Shown: positions 9,029-16,709 of the stretch, piece after piece
How positions within the stretch are numbered: the stretch's first letter is position 1
How the letters are laid out: the number at the start of each line of letters is the position of its first letter
Assembly: GCF_009695875.1 (NCBI RefSeq)
Contig: NZ_VUNC01000004.1
Coordinates: forward strand, 1-64,000
Length of the DNA: 64,000 nt
Reading direction: 5' to 3'
DNA from: Olsenella porci
GTDB taxonomy: Bacteria > Actinomycetota > Coriobacteriia > Coriobacteriales > Atopobiaceae
Translations under genes and position numbers: made by a program
The notes under the pieces: model-generated
The model's input: only the letters and a program-made list of their open reading frames with translations
Databases searched by the model: none
What the model was told of the DNA's origin: nothing

Positions 9029-10794
9029 TTCATCGCGACCACCTCCCCGCGCCATGCCGGGTGATTCCTCGGGTCGTACTTCCTGTCCAGGACCGGGTTT
9101 GCGCCGGCGATGAGGACGATCGCCTTTCTCCGGTCGAGCCTCGCGAGCTCCGAGGGCTGTATCAGGTCGCGCTCCGCGGCCTGCCTGCTCTGGGTGGAGC
9201 TGCTGGACGCCCCCCTGCTCTCGCTGGCGCCGATGACCGAGACGGTCTGCTTGCCGACCTTCTCCGAGATTCCCCTGTTCGTCTCGTTGGAGTTGCCGCC
9301 CAGGAAGAGCGTCGTGTCGCAGCAGTCCACGATCGTCTGCGCCGACTCCCCGTATCGGGCCTTGAGCTGCGAGAGCGACTGGAGGATGACCGAGACCCCG
9401 ATGTTCCTCGAGCGGACGACGGCGATGGTGCGCTCGAAGTCCGGTAGCCTCCCGATGTTCGCGAACTCGTCCAGGACGAGGTGCACGGGGGTCGGTAGCG
9501 ACCCGCCGTGCACCCTCAGGGCTCGCTCGCAGAGCAGGTTCGTCGCCTGCCAGACGAGGAGCGCCAGGAGGAACGAGAAGGTCCCGTTCGTGTCCGACGT
9601 TGTAGCGAAGACCGCGACCCTGCGGCCCGGCTCGCCCATGAGGTCGATCCCGAGGTCGTCGCCCGAGAGGACGCGCCGGATCTCCTCGCCGCCGAGCGGG
9701 GCGAGCCTCGCGTTGCAGCTGATGATTATCGACTTGAGGGTCCTGCCCGCGGCGACCCTGAAGGCGCGGTAGCGGCCGAGCGCGAAGTCCTCCTCCGGCG
9801 CGAGCGGCTCCGCGACCCTGACCCACGTAACTCGGCTCCCGCCCGAGAAGGAGCGCGCGCCCCCGTCGCGGGGGCAATCGTCGACGACGCACCTCTTTCC
9901 TGTCTCGAGCTCGTCGAAGAGCACGTCGAGCGGGCTCTTGTAGCCCTCGTCCCCCTCGCTCGCCGACGCCAGCGAGAGGAGCGTCATGAGGCCCGGGAGG
10001 TTCCTGTCGGCCTCCGGGCAGTGCCAGACGAGGTATGCCACGAGCGCGCTGTAGAGGAGCCTCTCTGCGTTCTCCCAGAACGGGTCCGCCGAGGAGGAGC
10101 CCTCCCTCGTGGTGTTGGCGATGATGCAGTCGACGACCTCGAGCACGTCCTGCTGCGTGCGCACGTAGGCGAGCGGGTTGTAGCGCGCCGAGCGGCCGAA
10201 GTCCACGGTGTCGATCCTGGCGACCTCGTAGCCGGCGGAGCGCAGGGCCGGCCCCAGCTCGGCCTCGAGCGTGCCCTTGGGGTCGGTCACCAGGAGGCTC
10301 GCGTTCATCTGTAGGACGTTGGGGATCACGTAGGAGCGGGTCTTGCCGGAGCCGGACCCTCCGATCACGAGGACGTTCCTGTTGCGCTCGAGCCTGGGGT
10401 CGTGGTCGGCCCTGGACATGGCGAGGGAAACGTGCTGCGTGAGGATGATGTTGTTCCTTGGGTCCCCACGGTCGGCGAACGCCCTGGCCTCCCTCGGGCT
10501 CGCCCACCTAGCGCTGCCGTGCTCCTCGCCGCTCCTATGCTCCCCGGCGAGAGAGAGCCTCCTCGCCCAGGCGAGCCAGACTCCCGCGGCGCAGGCTAGC
10601 CCAACGGCGAGCGGGATCGGCTCCGCGCTCGGCGACACCGTCCCCTCGATGATCCCTGAAAGGACTCCGCGAACCGTGGATTCTGGGTCGGCGGGCGCGC
10701 CGGCTGGCAGTGCCGCGGCGGCGACGTTGCCGATCGCGAACGCGGCGGCGGAGAGCCCGGCCGCGGTCGCGGCGCCCGTTCCTCGCGCCCTCAC
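9025..10794 (-). CDS. virD4: VirD4/TraG type IV coupling protein
   Basis: 589 residues. Two N-terminal hydrophobic segments (about 10-30 and 62-80) anchor a cytoplasmic ATPase with Walker A VIGGSGSGKTRSYVIPN near residue 145 and Walker B HLVLDEFANIGRLPDFERTI near residue 440, then the VILQSLSQLKARYGE motif of the TraG/TraD family. It brings the relaxase-DNA complex to the channel; no relaxase lies in the window. The GTG start overlaps the PcfB-like stop (GTGA). Confidence 0.95.
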   Translation of the reverse strand: MRARGTGAATAAGLSAAAFAIGNVAAAALPAGAPADPESTVRGVLSGIIEGTVSPSAEPIPLAVGLACAAGVWLAWARRLSLAGEHRSGEEHGSARWASPREARAFADRGDPRNNIILTQHVSLAMSRADHDPRLERNRNVLVIGGSGSGKTRSYVIPNVLQMNASLLVTDPKGTLEAELGPALRSAGYEVARIDTVDFGRSARYNPLAYVRTQQDVLEVVDCIIANTTREGSSSADPFWENAERLLYSALVAYLVWHCPEADRNLPGLMTLLSLASASEGDEGYKSPLDVLFDELETGKRCVVDDCPRDGGARSFSGGSRVTWVRVAEPLAPEEDFALGRYRAFRVAAGRTLKSIIISCNARLAPLGGEEIRRVLSGDDLGIDLMGEPGRRVAVFATTSDTNGTFSFLLALLVWQATNLLCERALRVHGGSLPTPVHLVLDEFANIGRLPDFERTIAVVRSRNIGVSVILQSLSQLKARYGESAQTIVDCCDTTLFLGGNSNETNRGISEKVGKQTVSVIGASESRGASSSSTQSRQAAERDLIQPSELARLDRRKAIVLIAGANPVLDRKYDPRNHPAWRGEVVAMK

Positions 10795-11405
10795 TTCGAC
10801 CTCGTCTCCACGCGGTCCTGCTCCGGCACGCGGTCGCGTTCTGCGTCATGCGACTGGGCCTCGGAGGCCCTCCTCGCACGCTCCGCCCTCTCCTTGAGGG
10901 GCTCCCGGTCGCGGTCGGCGCCGCGGGACCCGCCTTCCCGCTCCTGCTCCTGGCGGATCCGCTCCGCAGCCCTGCTCGCGGCCTTCCTCGTGTCCGATAC
11001 GAGCTGGTCGAAGGTCGACGCGACCGCCGGCGCGTCGGCCGTCTTGAAGACGAGCCAGGGCGTGCCGCCGTCCTCCGTCATCCCGTGCCAGATGTCGTTT
11101 GCGGCGAGCTTCGCGTCCACCGCGGAGATCACCCTCTGCCCGTCCTCGAGCTCGGCGAACTCCGACATGTCGAGCCGCGCGAACCTCGCATCGGTCCGAG
11201 CCTCCTTCGGGGCTCCGCCGGATTGCTCGGGCTGTGCGCCTATGGCGTCCCTGGCGCTCTCCAGCGCGGCCTCGAGGCGCCCTATCGCCTCCTCGACGGC
11301 GCGCTGCCCCGCGGGGCCTCCGCCGCGGCGGTACCCCTCCAGGCCGAGTCGCAGCGCCCAGTCGAATATCTGCTGGCCGGCGTCGTCGCCGAAGTCGTCT
11401 GCCAT
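10791..11405 (-). CDS. PcfB-like (DUF3801) conjugation accessory protein
   Basis: 204 residues, soluble. The central part (AANDIWHGMTEDGGTPWLVFKTADAPAVASTFDQLV) matches the layout of PcfB/DUF3801 proteins encoded directly upstream of virD4 in Gram-positive conjugative elements, where they assist the coupling protein. The C-terminal 60 residues are highly charged (RQEQEREGG... RDREPLKERAERARR). First gene of the transfer operon as far as visible; ATG with GGAGGGAAC in front. Family assignment rests on pattern and synteny. Confidence 0.7.
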   Translation of the reverse strand: MADDFGDDAGQQIFDWALRLGLEGYRRGGGPAGQRAVEEAIGRLEAALESARDAIGAQPEQSGGAPKEARTDARFARLDMSEFAELEDGQRVISAVDAKLAANDIWHGMTEDGGTPWLVFKTADAPAVASTFDQLVSDTRKAASRAAERIRQEQEREGGSRGADRDREPLKERAERARRASEAQSHDAERDRVPEQDRVETRSK

Positions 11406-11757
11406 GTTCCCTCCATGGCGGGCGGCTCGTGGACGGGCCGGCTTGCGCGGCCTGTCTCTCTCGTCGTTAGCTGGGTGCCGGTTTCGGCCCGCCGCCTACG
11501 ATTCAATGCGAGGCGGCTGTCCCCGTGGGCCGAGTTGTCCGTGGTGGCCGACCCTAGCGGGACCTTGGGCTGGCTTGAGGGGCCACGTGCGTTTGATTGA
11601 GTCAGAGACGCGTCGCCCGGCTCCGCGAGGACCCACGCCGGGGGCTTCAGAGAGATCGGCGGGACGCTCAGAAAGCGCACTGGCGGAAGCGGCCGGCTGT
11701 GGATAATGGGGGTTGACGACAGGAGCCTGACCGAGTTCGAGAACGAGGCGGTCGAGA
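11406..11757. other. intergenic stretch upstream of the transfer operon, no convincing gene
   Basis: About 350 bases between the PcfB-like gene (minus) and a small plus-strand gene. It should hold the promoter of the transfer operon, but I could not pick -10/-35 boxes with confidence. A short plus-strand frame beginning ATG at 11706 (MGVDDRSLTEFENEAVENA, 19 codons) ends in a TAG overlapping the start of the next plus-strand ORF; it could be a leader peptide or the end of a decayed gene. Confidence 0.4.
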
Positions 11758-11925
11758 ATGCGTAGCGGAAGCATGTCAGGAGAGCGAGACCCCAGAGCGA
11801 TGAGCGAAGAGGAACTGTGCGAGGAAATGGAGAAGAGGTATGGTGACGACTTTGACTTCAAAGACCTCGACATCAACGACCCATTCGTCGTCGAGTTCCT
11901 CGACAGAATTTCAAGAGGCAGGTAG
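11758..11925 (+). CDS. small acidic ICE protein, 55 aa
   Basis: Plus-strand ORF, MRSGSMSGERDP then an acidic helical-looking body (MSEEELCEEMEKRYGDDF, DLDINDPFVVEFLDRIS). Composition is that of a folded protein rather than chance GC-rich frame, and AT-richer codons (GATGAC, TTTGAC, GAATTT) differ from the surrounding transfer genes. An inner ATG at 11773 gives 50 residues. No strong ribosome site; the start overlaps a 19-codon frame that ends at 11765. Function unknown. Confidence 0.45.
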   Translation: MRSGSMSGERDPRAMSEEELCEEMEKRYGDDFDFKDLDINDPFVVEFLDRISRGR

Positions 11926-12123
11926 ACGGATAAGCGACTCCCGCTCCATGACCTGCATCTTGTGAGCCATCCGCTCGCGTGATGAGCGGCCGGTCGGCGT
12001 GGCTTCCGTGAGCCCGAAGGCCCTGGGAGCCCGCGAGGGGCGACGCGACGTGCCGCCCGCCAAGTTCCAGCGCACTGGCAAGGCGGAGTTGAACGACCGG
12101 GCGAAAACGTCCGTCGTCCTACC

Positions 12124-12155
12124 GAACGGGGCCGCCCCGAAGGGCGGCCCCGTTC
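12124..12155. terminator. strong 14-bp hairpin with CGAA loop
   Basis: Perfect 14-bp inverted repeat (left arm GAACGGGGCCGCCC at 12124-12137) around CGAA. It lies 27 bases past the stop of the minus-strand immunity-like gene and would end that transcript, though no U-run follows. A GC-rich plus-strand frame (GTG 11999 to TGA 12178) passes through it and reads protein-like, but is not supported otherwise. Apart from this, 11926-12181 holds no gene I can support. Confidence 0.6.
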
Positions 12156-12181
12156 CCACCGTGGCAGATGGTCCTTGACGC

Positions 12182-12472
12182 CTATCGTTTTCCCCTGCCG
12201 AGGAGCGCGTCTGCGAACTCGTCAGAGATCTCCATGTCATTGTGCTCGAGGTTCCAGGCCTCTTCCCTTGACCAGCGTACGCCGTTCTTCTCGTATAGCA
12301 TGTCGACAATATCTGTCGGCTTGCCCGTCGAGTAGTCGACCAGGTACCCAGCCGCAATGGCGATCGGCTCCTCGCTTGTCATGGCGCGAAGCAGGGCCTC
12401 CTTGTCGCGCCTTGGCACGCCGAGCTTCGGGGCAATGCCGTTATCGTAGTCACTCGAATTTGCGTATATCAT
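12182..12472 (-). CDS. probable immunity protein of a decayed toxin
   Basis: 96 residues (MIYANSSDYDNGIAPKLGVP and on), soluble, acidic C-terminus. ATG at 12472 has AAGGAGAG 7 bases upstream. Its ATG overlaps by ATGA the stop of an upstream frame encoding the end of a toxin-like protein (VEFTPRKERR), the arrangement expected of a coupled toxin-immunity pair. I do not know the exact family. The gene is intact while its partner is frameshifted. Ends just before a strong hairpin. Confidence 0.6.
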   Translation of the reverse strand: MIYANSSDYDNGIAPKLGVPRRDKEALLRAMTSEEPIAIAAGYLVDYSTGKPTDIVDMLYEKNGVRWSREEAWNLEHNDMEISDEFADALLGRGKR

Positions 12473-12807
12473 CGCCTCTCCTTCCTCGGCGTGAACTCCA
12501 CCATGTTGCCGTTCTCGCGTCTGCCTATGTAGAGCGACTGTCCGGGTTGACGTATAGCGTGTCGTTCGGTGCAGACACCTTGGCTCCAAGCCTGTCTGCC
12601 AGCTCCTGTGCGATGCAATTGCCGCCATCGTCAATTCTATCCGTCGAGCTGCCGCACGCCGCCATGGACCCTCCTGCCGCGAATGACACGCACCAGCGTC
12701 CTGCCGTCTATGTCGGGGCTGAGGCGCTTTGCCGACGTGCTGCCCCGTGGCGCCTGACGTCGTGCGCGCTCCAATTGAACGATGGGCGGACCTTTGCCGT
12801 TGCGCAT
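12469..12807 (-). pseudogene. frameshifted C-terminal remnant of a polymorphic-toxin-type protein
   Basis: From 12665 one frame reads AACGSSTDRIDDGGNCIAQELADRLGAKVSAPNDTLYVNPD and stops at a TAG; shifting by one base continues QSLYIGRRENGNMVEFTPRKERR to a TGA overlapping the next gene's ATG. The pattern ACGSS..(x)NCIAQELADRLGA.V.APNDTLYVNPDGxS is a recognisable C-terminal region of large secreted toxin proteins, so a 1-2 base indel near 12540 has broken the gene. Farther upstream (to 12807) another frame reads AKRLSPDIDGRTLVRVIRGRR, possibly more of the same gene in a third frame. The toxin body is absent. Confidence 0.5.
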
Positions 12808-12956
12808 CTGACGCCTACCACCCTAGAGAGGTCTCCACTTTGCGGATGCACTGAAGAGGCGCTGATGGAAGCGAGGTAGAATGTTGCCCGTGGTTGGTCT
12901 CGACCTCGGTCGGACCGACGGGAAGTTTCCATTCAGGCTGAGGAGGAGGCCAAGGC

Positions 12957-13190
12957 ATGCCGAATCTCGACCCCGATTCCCGCATCGCGGCGGAAGAGCT
13001 CAAGGACTTCAGGACCGTGACGCCGAGCAGCGAGTTCCTGTGCGATGACGGCAGGGTGCGCACCTGGTGCGAGATGATTGGCGGCATCGACGCCGGGCTC
13101 GCCCCCGACGACCCCGGCGTCTCGGACGAGGAGCGGGCGGCGAGGTACCACGATCTGCTCTGGAGCTTCGGCGCGAAGCGCATCTCTTAG
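12957..13190 (+). CDS. small acidic ICE protein, 77 aa
   Basis: ATG at 12957 preceded by GAGGAGGAGG about 8 bases upstream, a good ribosome site. The protein (MPNLDPDSRIAAEELKDFRTV... WCEMIGGIDAGLAPDDPGVSDEERAARYHDLLWSFGAKRIS) is acidic and protein-like, with no membrane segment. It is one of the few plus-strand genes of the element, lying opposite the replication module. Function unknown. Confidence 0.55.
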   Translation: MPNLDPDSRIAAEELKDFRTVTPSSEFLCDDGRVRTWCEMIGGIDAGLAPDDPGVSDEERAARYHDLLWSFGAKRIS

Positions 13191-13592
13191 CGGCAATCGT
13201 GCCTTATCTCGTGCGACGGGAAGTAGGCCTAGCGTCATGACGGACGGGCGTTTTGCCCGCGCTCTTGCCGGTCAGCGGGGTTACGTCACCCCGTGGTTTG
13301 GCGGCTGGGCGAAATGCCCCATCGTTCAAGAACTGAGGCATGGATCGTCTGGCCCGACGGGACCTCCCGCCTGTGGGGGCGGGCCATCGGGCCATTTTTG
13401 CGATGGCGGGGTTCGCCGCCGCCCGGCGCGTGCGCTTCGGTGAGTTCGTCTCTCCTTGCGAGCCCCGCGCGTGCCTCCTATCAGCATCCCGCAACCCCGA
13501 GGCCTTCAAGCGCGACTCGCCGTCAGGCGCACGACTGGCTCCCAGGCAATCGGGCATGGCAGACCGGGGCGAAGGGCGCTGCGGGCCCGCCG
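13191..13592. other. non-coding, hairpin-rich region; oriT or single-strand origin candidate
   Basis: No credible gene. Several short inverted repeats crowd into 13245-13430: CGGGC(GTTTT)GCCCG at 13245-13259; CGGGGT(TACGTC)ACCCCG at 13276-13293; CCCGCC(N6)GGCGGG at 13366-13383; CCAT(N7)ATGG and GGCGG(N5)CCGCC up to about 13430. Such clusters are typical of transfer origins or single-strand replication origins in conjugative elements. There is no relaxase nearby to pair it with, so the role is inference. Confidence 0.4.
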
Positions 13593-14498
13593 CTACCTGA
13601 AGCCATCAAGCCTCGATCGCCCCCTGCCGGGGTCCGTGCCCCGTGCGGGCCGCGCGTCCCGCTGCCCCCAGGCGCCCCTCCTCAGGTCGGGTCCCGTGAG
13701 CTCCACGTCGGCGCACGTCGCGGCGATTCGCGAGGCTATGGCGGCGGCCGTCTCCGCCTCGCCGGTCGACGCGAGCCTCGACCTCAGCTGCGACAGCGTG
13801 TACTGCGACGTGACGACCGTCGGCCTCATGCCCTCGTACCTGGCGTTGACGATGGTGAACAGCGTCGTGAGGGACCACCTCGAGCTGGACTCCTTGCCCA
13901 GGTCGTCCAGGACGAGCATCTCGCACGACGAGTACCTTTCGAGGGCCCTCCTGCTCGAGCCTCCCCCGTCGAAGGTCTCCCTGATGCTCGAGAATATGGC
14001 GATCGCCGAGGTGAAGACGGTCCTCAGCCCCCGGTCCGAGGCCGCTATGGCGACCGCCGCGGCGTTGTGGGTCTTCCCCGTGCCGACCGGGCCGTGGATG
14101 AAGAGCCCGTTGGGCCCCGACCCGGGAAGGGCGTCCGCATAGGCGGCGCACCGGGCCTCTGTTGGGGTCGCCTTTCGGAACCTGAGCGGGATCCCCGACC
14201 TCTCGAGCCTGCGCTCCCTCTCCGCGGCCATCTCGTCCAGGGCCCTCCTCTCCTCCTCTCTCCTCTCGCGCTCGGCCCCGTCGCATTCGCATGGCTCGTG
14301 CGACACCCAGGCGACGCTCCCGAAGACTGGGACTCCGAGCGGCCTGAGCGGCCTCCCGCAGTGCGCGCACCTCGCGGGAGGCGGGACCTCGCGGACCAGT
14401 CCCTGCGCGAGCGCCTCCTCGGGCGTCACGAGCGCCTGGCGACACGGCTGCCGCCCGTCGCATTCCGCGTCCGCGCCGATCCTGCCAACCGAGTCCAC
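13593..14498 (-). CDS. DnaC-like ATP-binding helicase loader of the ICE
   Basis: 301 residues. A Cys-rich N-terminal knuckle (CAHCGRPLRPLG ... CECDGAERE, about residues 42-78) is followed by an AAA+ domain with Walker A IHGPVGTGKTHNAAA near 135 and Walker B EMLVLDDLGKESSS near 199, then a sensor segment (TVVTSQYTLSQL). DnaC/DnaI-like proteins load the replicative helicase; ICEs of this type carry one beside their initiator. GTG start at 14498, 40 bases after the initiator stop. Confidence 0.85.
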   Translation of the reverse strand: MDSVGRIGADAECDGRQPCRQALVTPEEALAQGLVREVPPPARCAHCGRPLRPLGVPVFGSVAWVSHEPCECDGAERERREEERRALDEMAAERERRLERSGIPLRFRKATPTEARCAAYADALPGSGPNGLFIHGPVGTGKTHNAAAVAIAASDRGLRTVFTSAIAIFSSIRETFDGGGSSRRALERYSSCEMLVLDDLGKESSSRWSLTTLFTIVNARYEGMRPTVVTSQYTLSQLRSRLASTGEAETAAAIASRIAATCADVELTGPDLRRGAWGQRDARPARGTDPGRGRSRLDGFR

Positions 14499-14538
14499 GA
14501 CGCCCGTCTCCTCTCCGGTCTCTCGTATGAGATTCGTT

Positions 14539-14982
14539 CTACTCTTCTCTTCTATCTATATAGGGGCGGACAATCTGTCCGCGGCCGTGGCCAGGATGTC
14601 CGGAGCCGCGGACAATATGTCCGCCTCCCGCCTTGCCCGCGGACAATTTGTCCGTGGTCTCGCCGCCCTCCACGCGCGTTATCGCCGCGCTGACGGCCTC
14701 CCTGCGGAGGACGAAGGTTCTGCCCCTCGGGCACGTTTCGGCGTCGGCGGTCTCTGCTATGAGGTCCCTCGAGACGAGGTTTCCGAGGGACCTTCTGACC
14801 TGTCTCTCCGACATGTTCAGGAACGCGGCGCAGCTCTCGGCCGACTCGAAGTAGGTGCCGCTCTCCTCCTGGCAGAAGCTGAAGACCCTCGCGTAGACGA
14901 GGAGGTCGGATCCCCTGAGCCCCAGCCCCTCTGTCATGAAGCGGTACACCGTGGCGAACTCGCCGGCCGAGTGCCTTTGCAT
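14539..14982 (-). CDS. winged-helix replication initiator-like protein (RepA-type)
   Basis: 147 residues. Residues 8-105 look like the winged-helix initiator domain of ICE/plasmid proteins: FATVYRFMTEGLGLRGSDLLVYARVFSF, then FESAESCAAFLNMSERQVRRSLGNLVSRDLI. The last 40 residues are low-complexity and encoded by DNA carrying three GGACAAT-type palindromes. The ATG at 14982 overlaps the upstream HTH gene's TGA, so the two are coupled. With the DnaC-like gene it forms the element's replication module. Confidence 0.7.
   Translation of the reverse strand: MQRHSAGEFATVYRFMTEGLGLRGSDLLVYARVFSFCQEESGTYFESAESCAAFLNMSERQVRRSLGNLVSRDLIAETADAETCPRGRTFVLRREAVSAAITRVEGGETTDKLSAGKAGGGHIVRGSGHPGHGRGQIVRPYIDRREE
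14566..14655. repeat. three GGACAATNTGTCC palindromes at the 3' end of the initiator gene
   Basis: Palindromes at 14566-14582 (GCGGACAATCTGTCCGC), 14608-14624 (GCGGACAATATGTCCGC) and 14639-14655 (GCGGACAATTTGTCCGT), with a half-site ATGTCCGG at 14596. Start-to-start spacing is 42 and 31 bases. They resemble iterons or operator sites for a dimeric DNA-binding protein, perhaps the initiator itself. They lie inside coding sequence, encoding DKLSA, HIVRG and QIVRP. Confidence 0.7.
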
Positions 14983-15257
14983 CACGCCTGGCCCATCTGC
15001 TTCTTCGCGGCGTCGCGGACGAGCTGCGAGTTCGACTCGAGCCAGTCCATGAGGTCCTCGCGGTGTATGAAGGAGTTCCTCTGCTGCCCGAAGAGGAGCC
15101 GGAACGGGAGCGGGTCCTCCTCGCGGTGCGCGAGCTCCCTCACCGTCCTCTCGCTGATGTGCAGGAGGCGGGATACCTCCTCGACGGAGTAGTACTCCTT
15201 GATGAGGATGGTGCTGCGGCTGCCGTTGATTCTCCCTGCGTTTGTGGTCTGTCTCAT
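14982..15257 (-). CDS. excisionase-family HTH protein (1 of 3)
   Basis: 91 residues with an HTH_17/MerR-like DNA-binding motif: YYSVEEVSRLLHISERTVRELAHR, then FRLLFGQQRNSFIHREDLMDWLESN, the helix-wing layout of Xis-type recombination directionality factors and plasmid regulators. ATG at 15257. It overlaps the initiator gene, so it may instead regulate replication. Distinct in sequence from the next two HTH proteins but of the same fold. Confidence 0.75.
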   Translation of the reverse strand: MRQTTNAGRINGSRSTILIKEYYSVEEVSRLLHISERTVRELAHREEDPLPFRLLFGQQRNSFIHREDLMDWLESNSQLVRDAAKKQMGQA

Positions 15258-15314
15258 CTCTGATCAGCTCCATTCGAGACGCCGCGCGAGACCGACCGCA
15301 GACGGGATCCGAGC

Positions 15315-15536
15315 CTATTTGCCATCCATTCCGAGCCAGCAGGACATCCTGCTGTCCCTGGCGAGCGTCCTCATGAGCTCCGTCCTGTCGATGCGCCACT
15401 GGCTGCCCACCTTGACGGCGGGGATCTTCCGGTCCATGCAGAGCCGCCTGACCGTCCTCGGGGAGACCCTGAGGATCCTCGCGGCCTCGTCCGCCGATAT
15501 CATGTCCAAGCTGCTTCCGATTTCCCGACGACTCAT
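15315..15536 (-). CDS. excisionase-family HTH protein (2 of 3)
   Basis: 73 residues from the ATG at 15536, which has AAGGGGGTCC about 6 bases upstream; longer frames upstream lack a ribosome site. Core MISADEAARILRVSPRTVRRLCMDRKIPAVKVGSQWRIDRTELMRTL is a textbook helix-turn-helix excisionase-family (HTH_17) domain. Candidate Xis or transcription factor; 58 bases separate it from the third gene of the set. Confidence 0.8.
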   Translation of the reverse strand: MSRREIGSSLDMISADEAARILRVSPRTVRRLCMDRKIPAVKVGSQWRIDRTELMRTLARDSRMSCWLGMDGK

Positions 15537-15675
15537 CTGGACCCCCTTGCCCCTCGGCAGCGAGGATACGGCGGGATGTTGCATCCCCCGTCGGCAGGCC
15601 ACGGGACAGCCTTCTGCAAGCTTCTGCAACGGCGGCCTTCGCGGAAAACGCATGACGCCACTCCCATGGGCGGCG

Positions 15676-15876
15676 TCATTGGTCCAGCATCCCGACCAGC
15701 TGGGCGATCTTCCTTGGCGAGTAGTACCAGTTGTGGCCGAACTTCTTTGCTGGAATCTGCCCGTTATGGACCATGCGCAGGACCTGGCGCTCGCAGAGCC
15801 CGAGGTACCGCGAGACCTCCTGCGTACTGAGCGGCCGGTTCATCCGGGAGAGGTCTGGTGTCTGCTCTTCCTGCAT
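15676..15876 (-). CDS. excisionase-family HTH protein (3 of 3)
   Basis: 66 residues; core PLSTQEVSRYLGLCERQVLRMVHNGQIPAKKFGHNWYYSPRKIAQLV is an HTH_17/excisionase domain. It is the gene nearest the tRNA end of the element, the usual place for a recombination directionality factor, although no integrase is visible. ATG at 15876; upstream ribosome site GGGAAGGCGAC. Confidence 0.8.
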   Translation of the reverse strand: MQEEQTPDLSRMNRPLSTQEVSRYLGLCERQVLRMVHNGQIPAKKFGHNWYYSPRKIAQLVGMLDQ

Positions 15877-16353
15877 GCGTGTCGCCTTCCCTCATCTGGT
15901 GTCACCTCCCATCCTCGGATGGAGCGTGACGCCCTTGGGTTACCTGACGATTCGCATGCTATCCGCTGGTGTCGGTGCCTCTGGCCGCGTCTGCCGGCCT
16001 GTCCCCGCTGTCCGCGTCGTCCGCAATGGCCGGGAATTCCCCCAGGACGCCACGGTTCCTTCACAAGCGCCCAAGCCGAGGATACACAAGGCGGGCCGAT
16101 GGTTCGTATGCTGCGTGCAGAGTCTCGGGCACTTGTCGACAGGCGATCCACTATGCGAAGGCGAGAGGTCGAACGGCGGTCTGACCTCATGCGCGCAAGC
16201 CGGCTTGGGAGCCCCATGGAGGCGCGCGAACTGACGCACTCCTGATGTGGCGATACTGCACGAAGACGCGTATCGCAACCGTTCGCCGAGGAGTTTCTCG
16301 CGGCGGGAGAAAAGACAAAAGTGGACTTCAGAAGAAACGAGGAACACGGTTTG
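15877..16353. other. element terminus, no gene found
   Basis: About 480 bases with no frame that reads as a protein on either strand. It should hold the promoter of the HTH-initiator operon and probably the attachment site. GC content falls towards the right end (16300-16385), where TAGTACGT repeats begin. Confidence 0.4.
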
Positions 16354-16384
16354 TAGTACGTAAATAGTACGTCAAATAGTACGT
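16354..16384. repeat. three TAGTACGT direct repeats near the element end
   Basis: TAGTACGT at 16354-16361, 16365-16372 and 16377-16384, spaced 11 and 12 bases, in an AT-rich tract that stands out from the 65-70% GC surroundings. Close to one-turn spacing suggests protein binding, for example arm-type integrase or Xis sites, or the att region itself. No second copy elsewhere in the window defines a core duplication. Confidence 0.6.
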
Positions 16385-16385
16385 A

Positions 16386-16419
16386 TAAGAAAAAAGGTCA
16401 GAGGCTTAAGCCTCTGACC
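16386..16419 (-). terminator. rho-independent terminator of the tRNA-Pro transcript
   Basis: A perfect 24-base palindrome at 16396-16419 (arm GGTCAGAGGCTT) followed on the minus strand by six T residues. It lies 10 bases past the CCA end of the tRNA. Confidence 0.9.
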
Positions 16420-16429
16420 TGCGGTTTCG

Positions 16430-16506
<77 letters not shown>

Positions 16507-16542
16507 TCTGCTTCTGCTCGGTCTCCCTCGCAGCGCTTGGCA

Positions 16543-16572
16543 ATAGTAACACTTTAGGAACGTCGGATTCAA
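16543..16572 (-). promoter_or_regulatory. tRNA-Pro promoter
   Basis: Reading the minus strand: TTGAAT (16567-16572), an 18-base spacer, then TACTAT (16543-16548), followed 37 bases later by the first base of the tRNA. Confidence 0.6.
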
Positions 16573-16686
16573 CCGAGAATGCAAAAACATTTACCACTCG
16601 CAGACAGCCTCCCGCGAGGGGAGAAGGGCGAGGCATTCCCCGCGGGCGTGACGGACGGCAGGAATTCACGGTAGGAATTCCCGCGA

Positions 16687-16709
16687 GGGAGAGGCAACGG
16701 CCCTCTCCC
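16687..16709. terminator. hairpin at the end of the CPBP gene
   Basis: GGGAGAGG (16687-16694), a 7-base loop, CCTCTCCC (16702-16709). It directly abuts the TAG (16710-16712) that would end the full-length CPBP frame. The same CCTCTCCC-type arms occur in the terminator after argR. Confidence 0.6.

Noticed and set aside
11999-12178. Plus-strand 59-codon gene
   Set aside because: Codon usage looks coding, but the only start is a GTG without a ribosome site and the frame runs through a perfect terminator-type hairpin.
15969-16184. Short plus-strand ORF at the ICE end
   Set aside because: Ser/Arg/Ala-rich chance frame with no ribosome site or recognisable motif.
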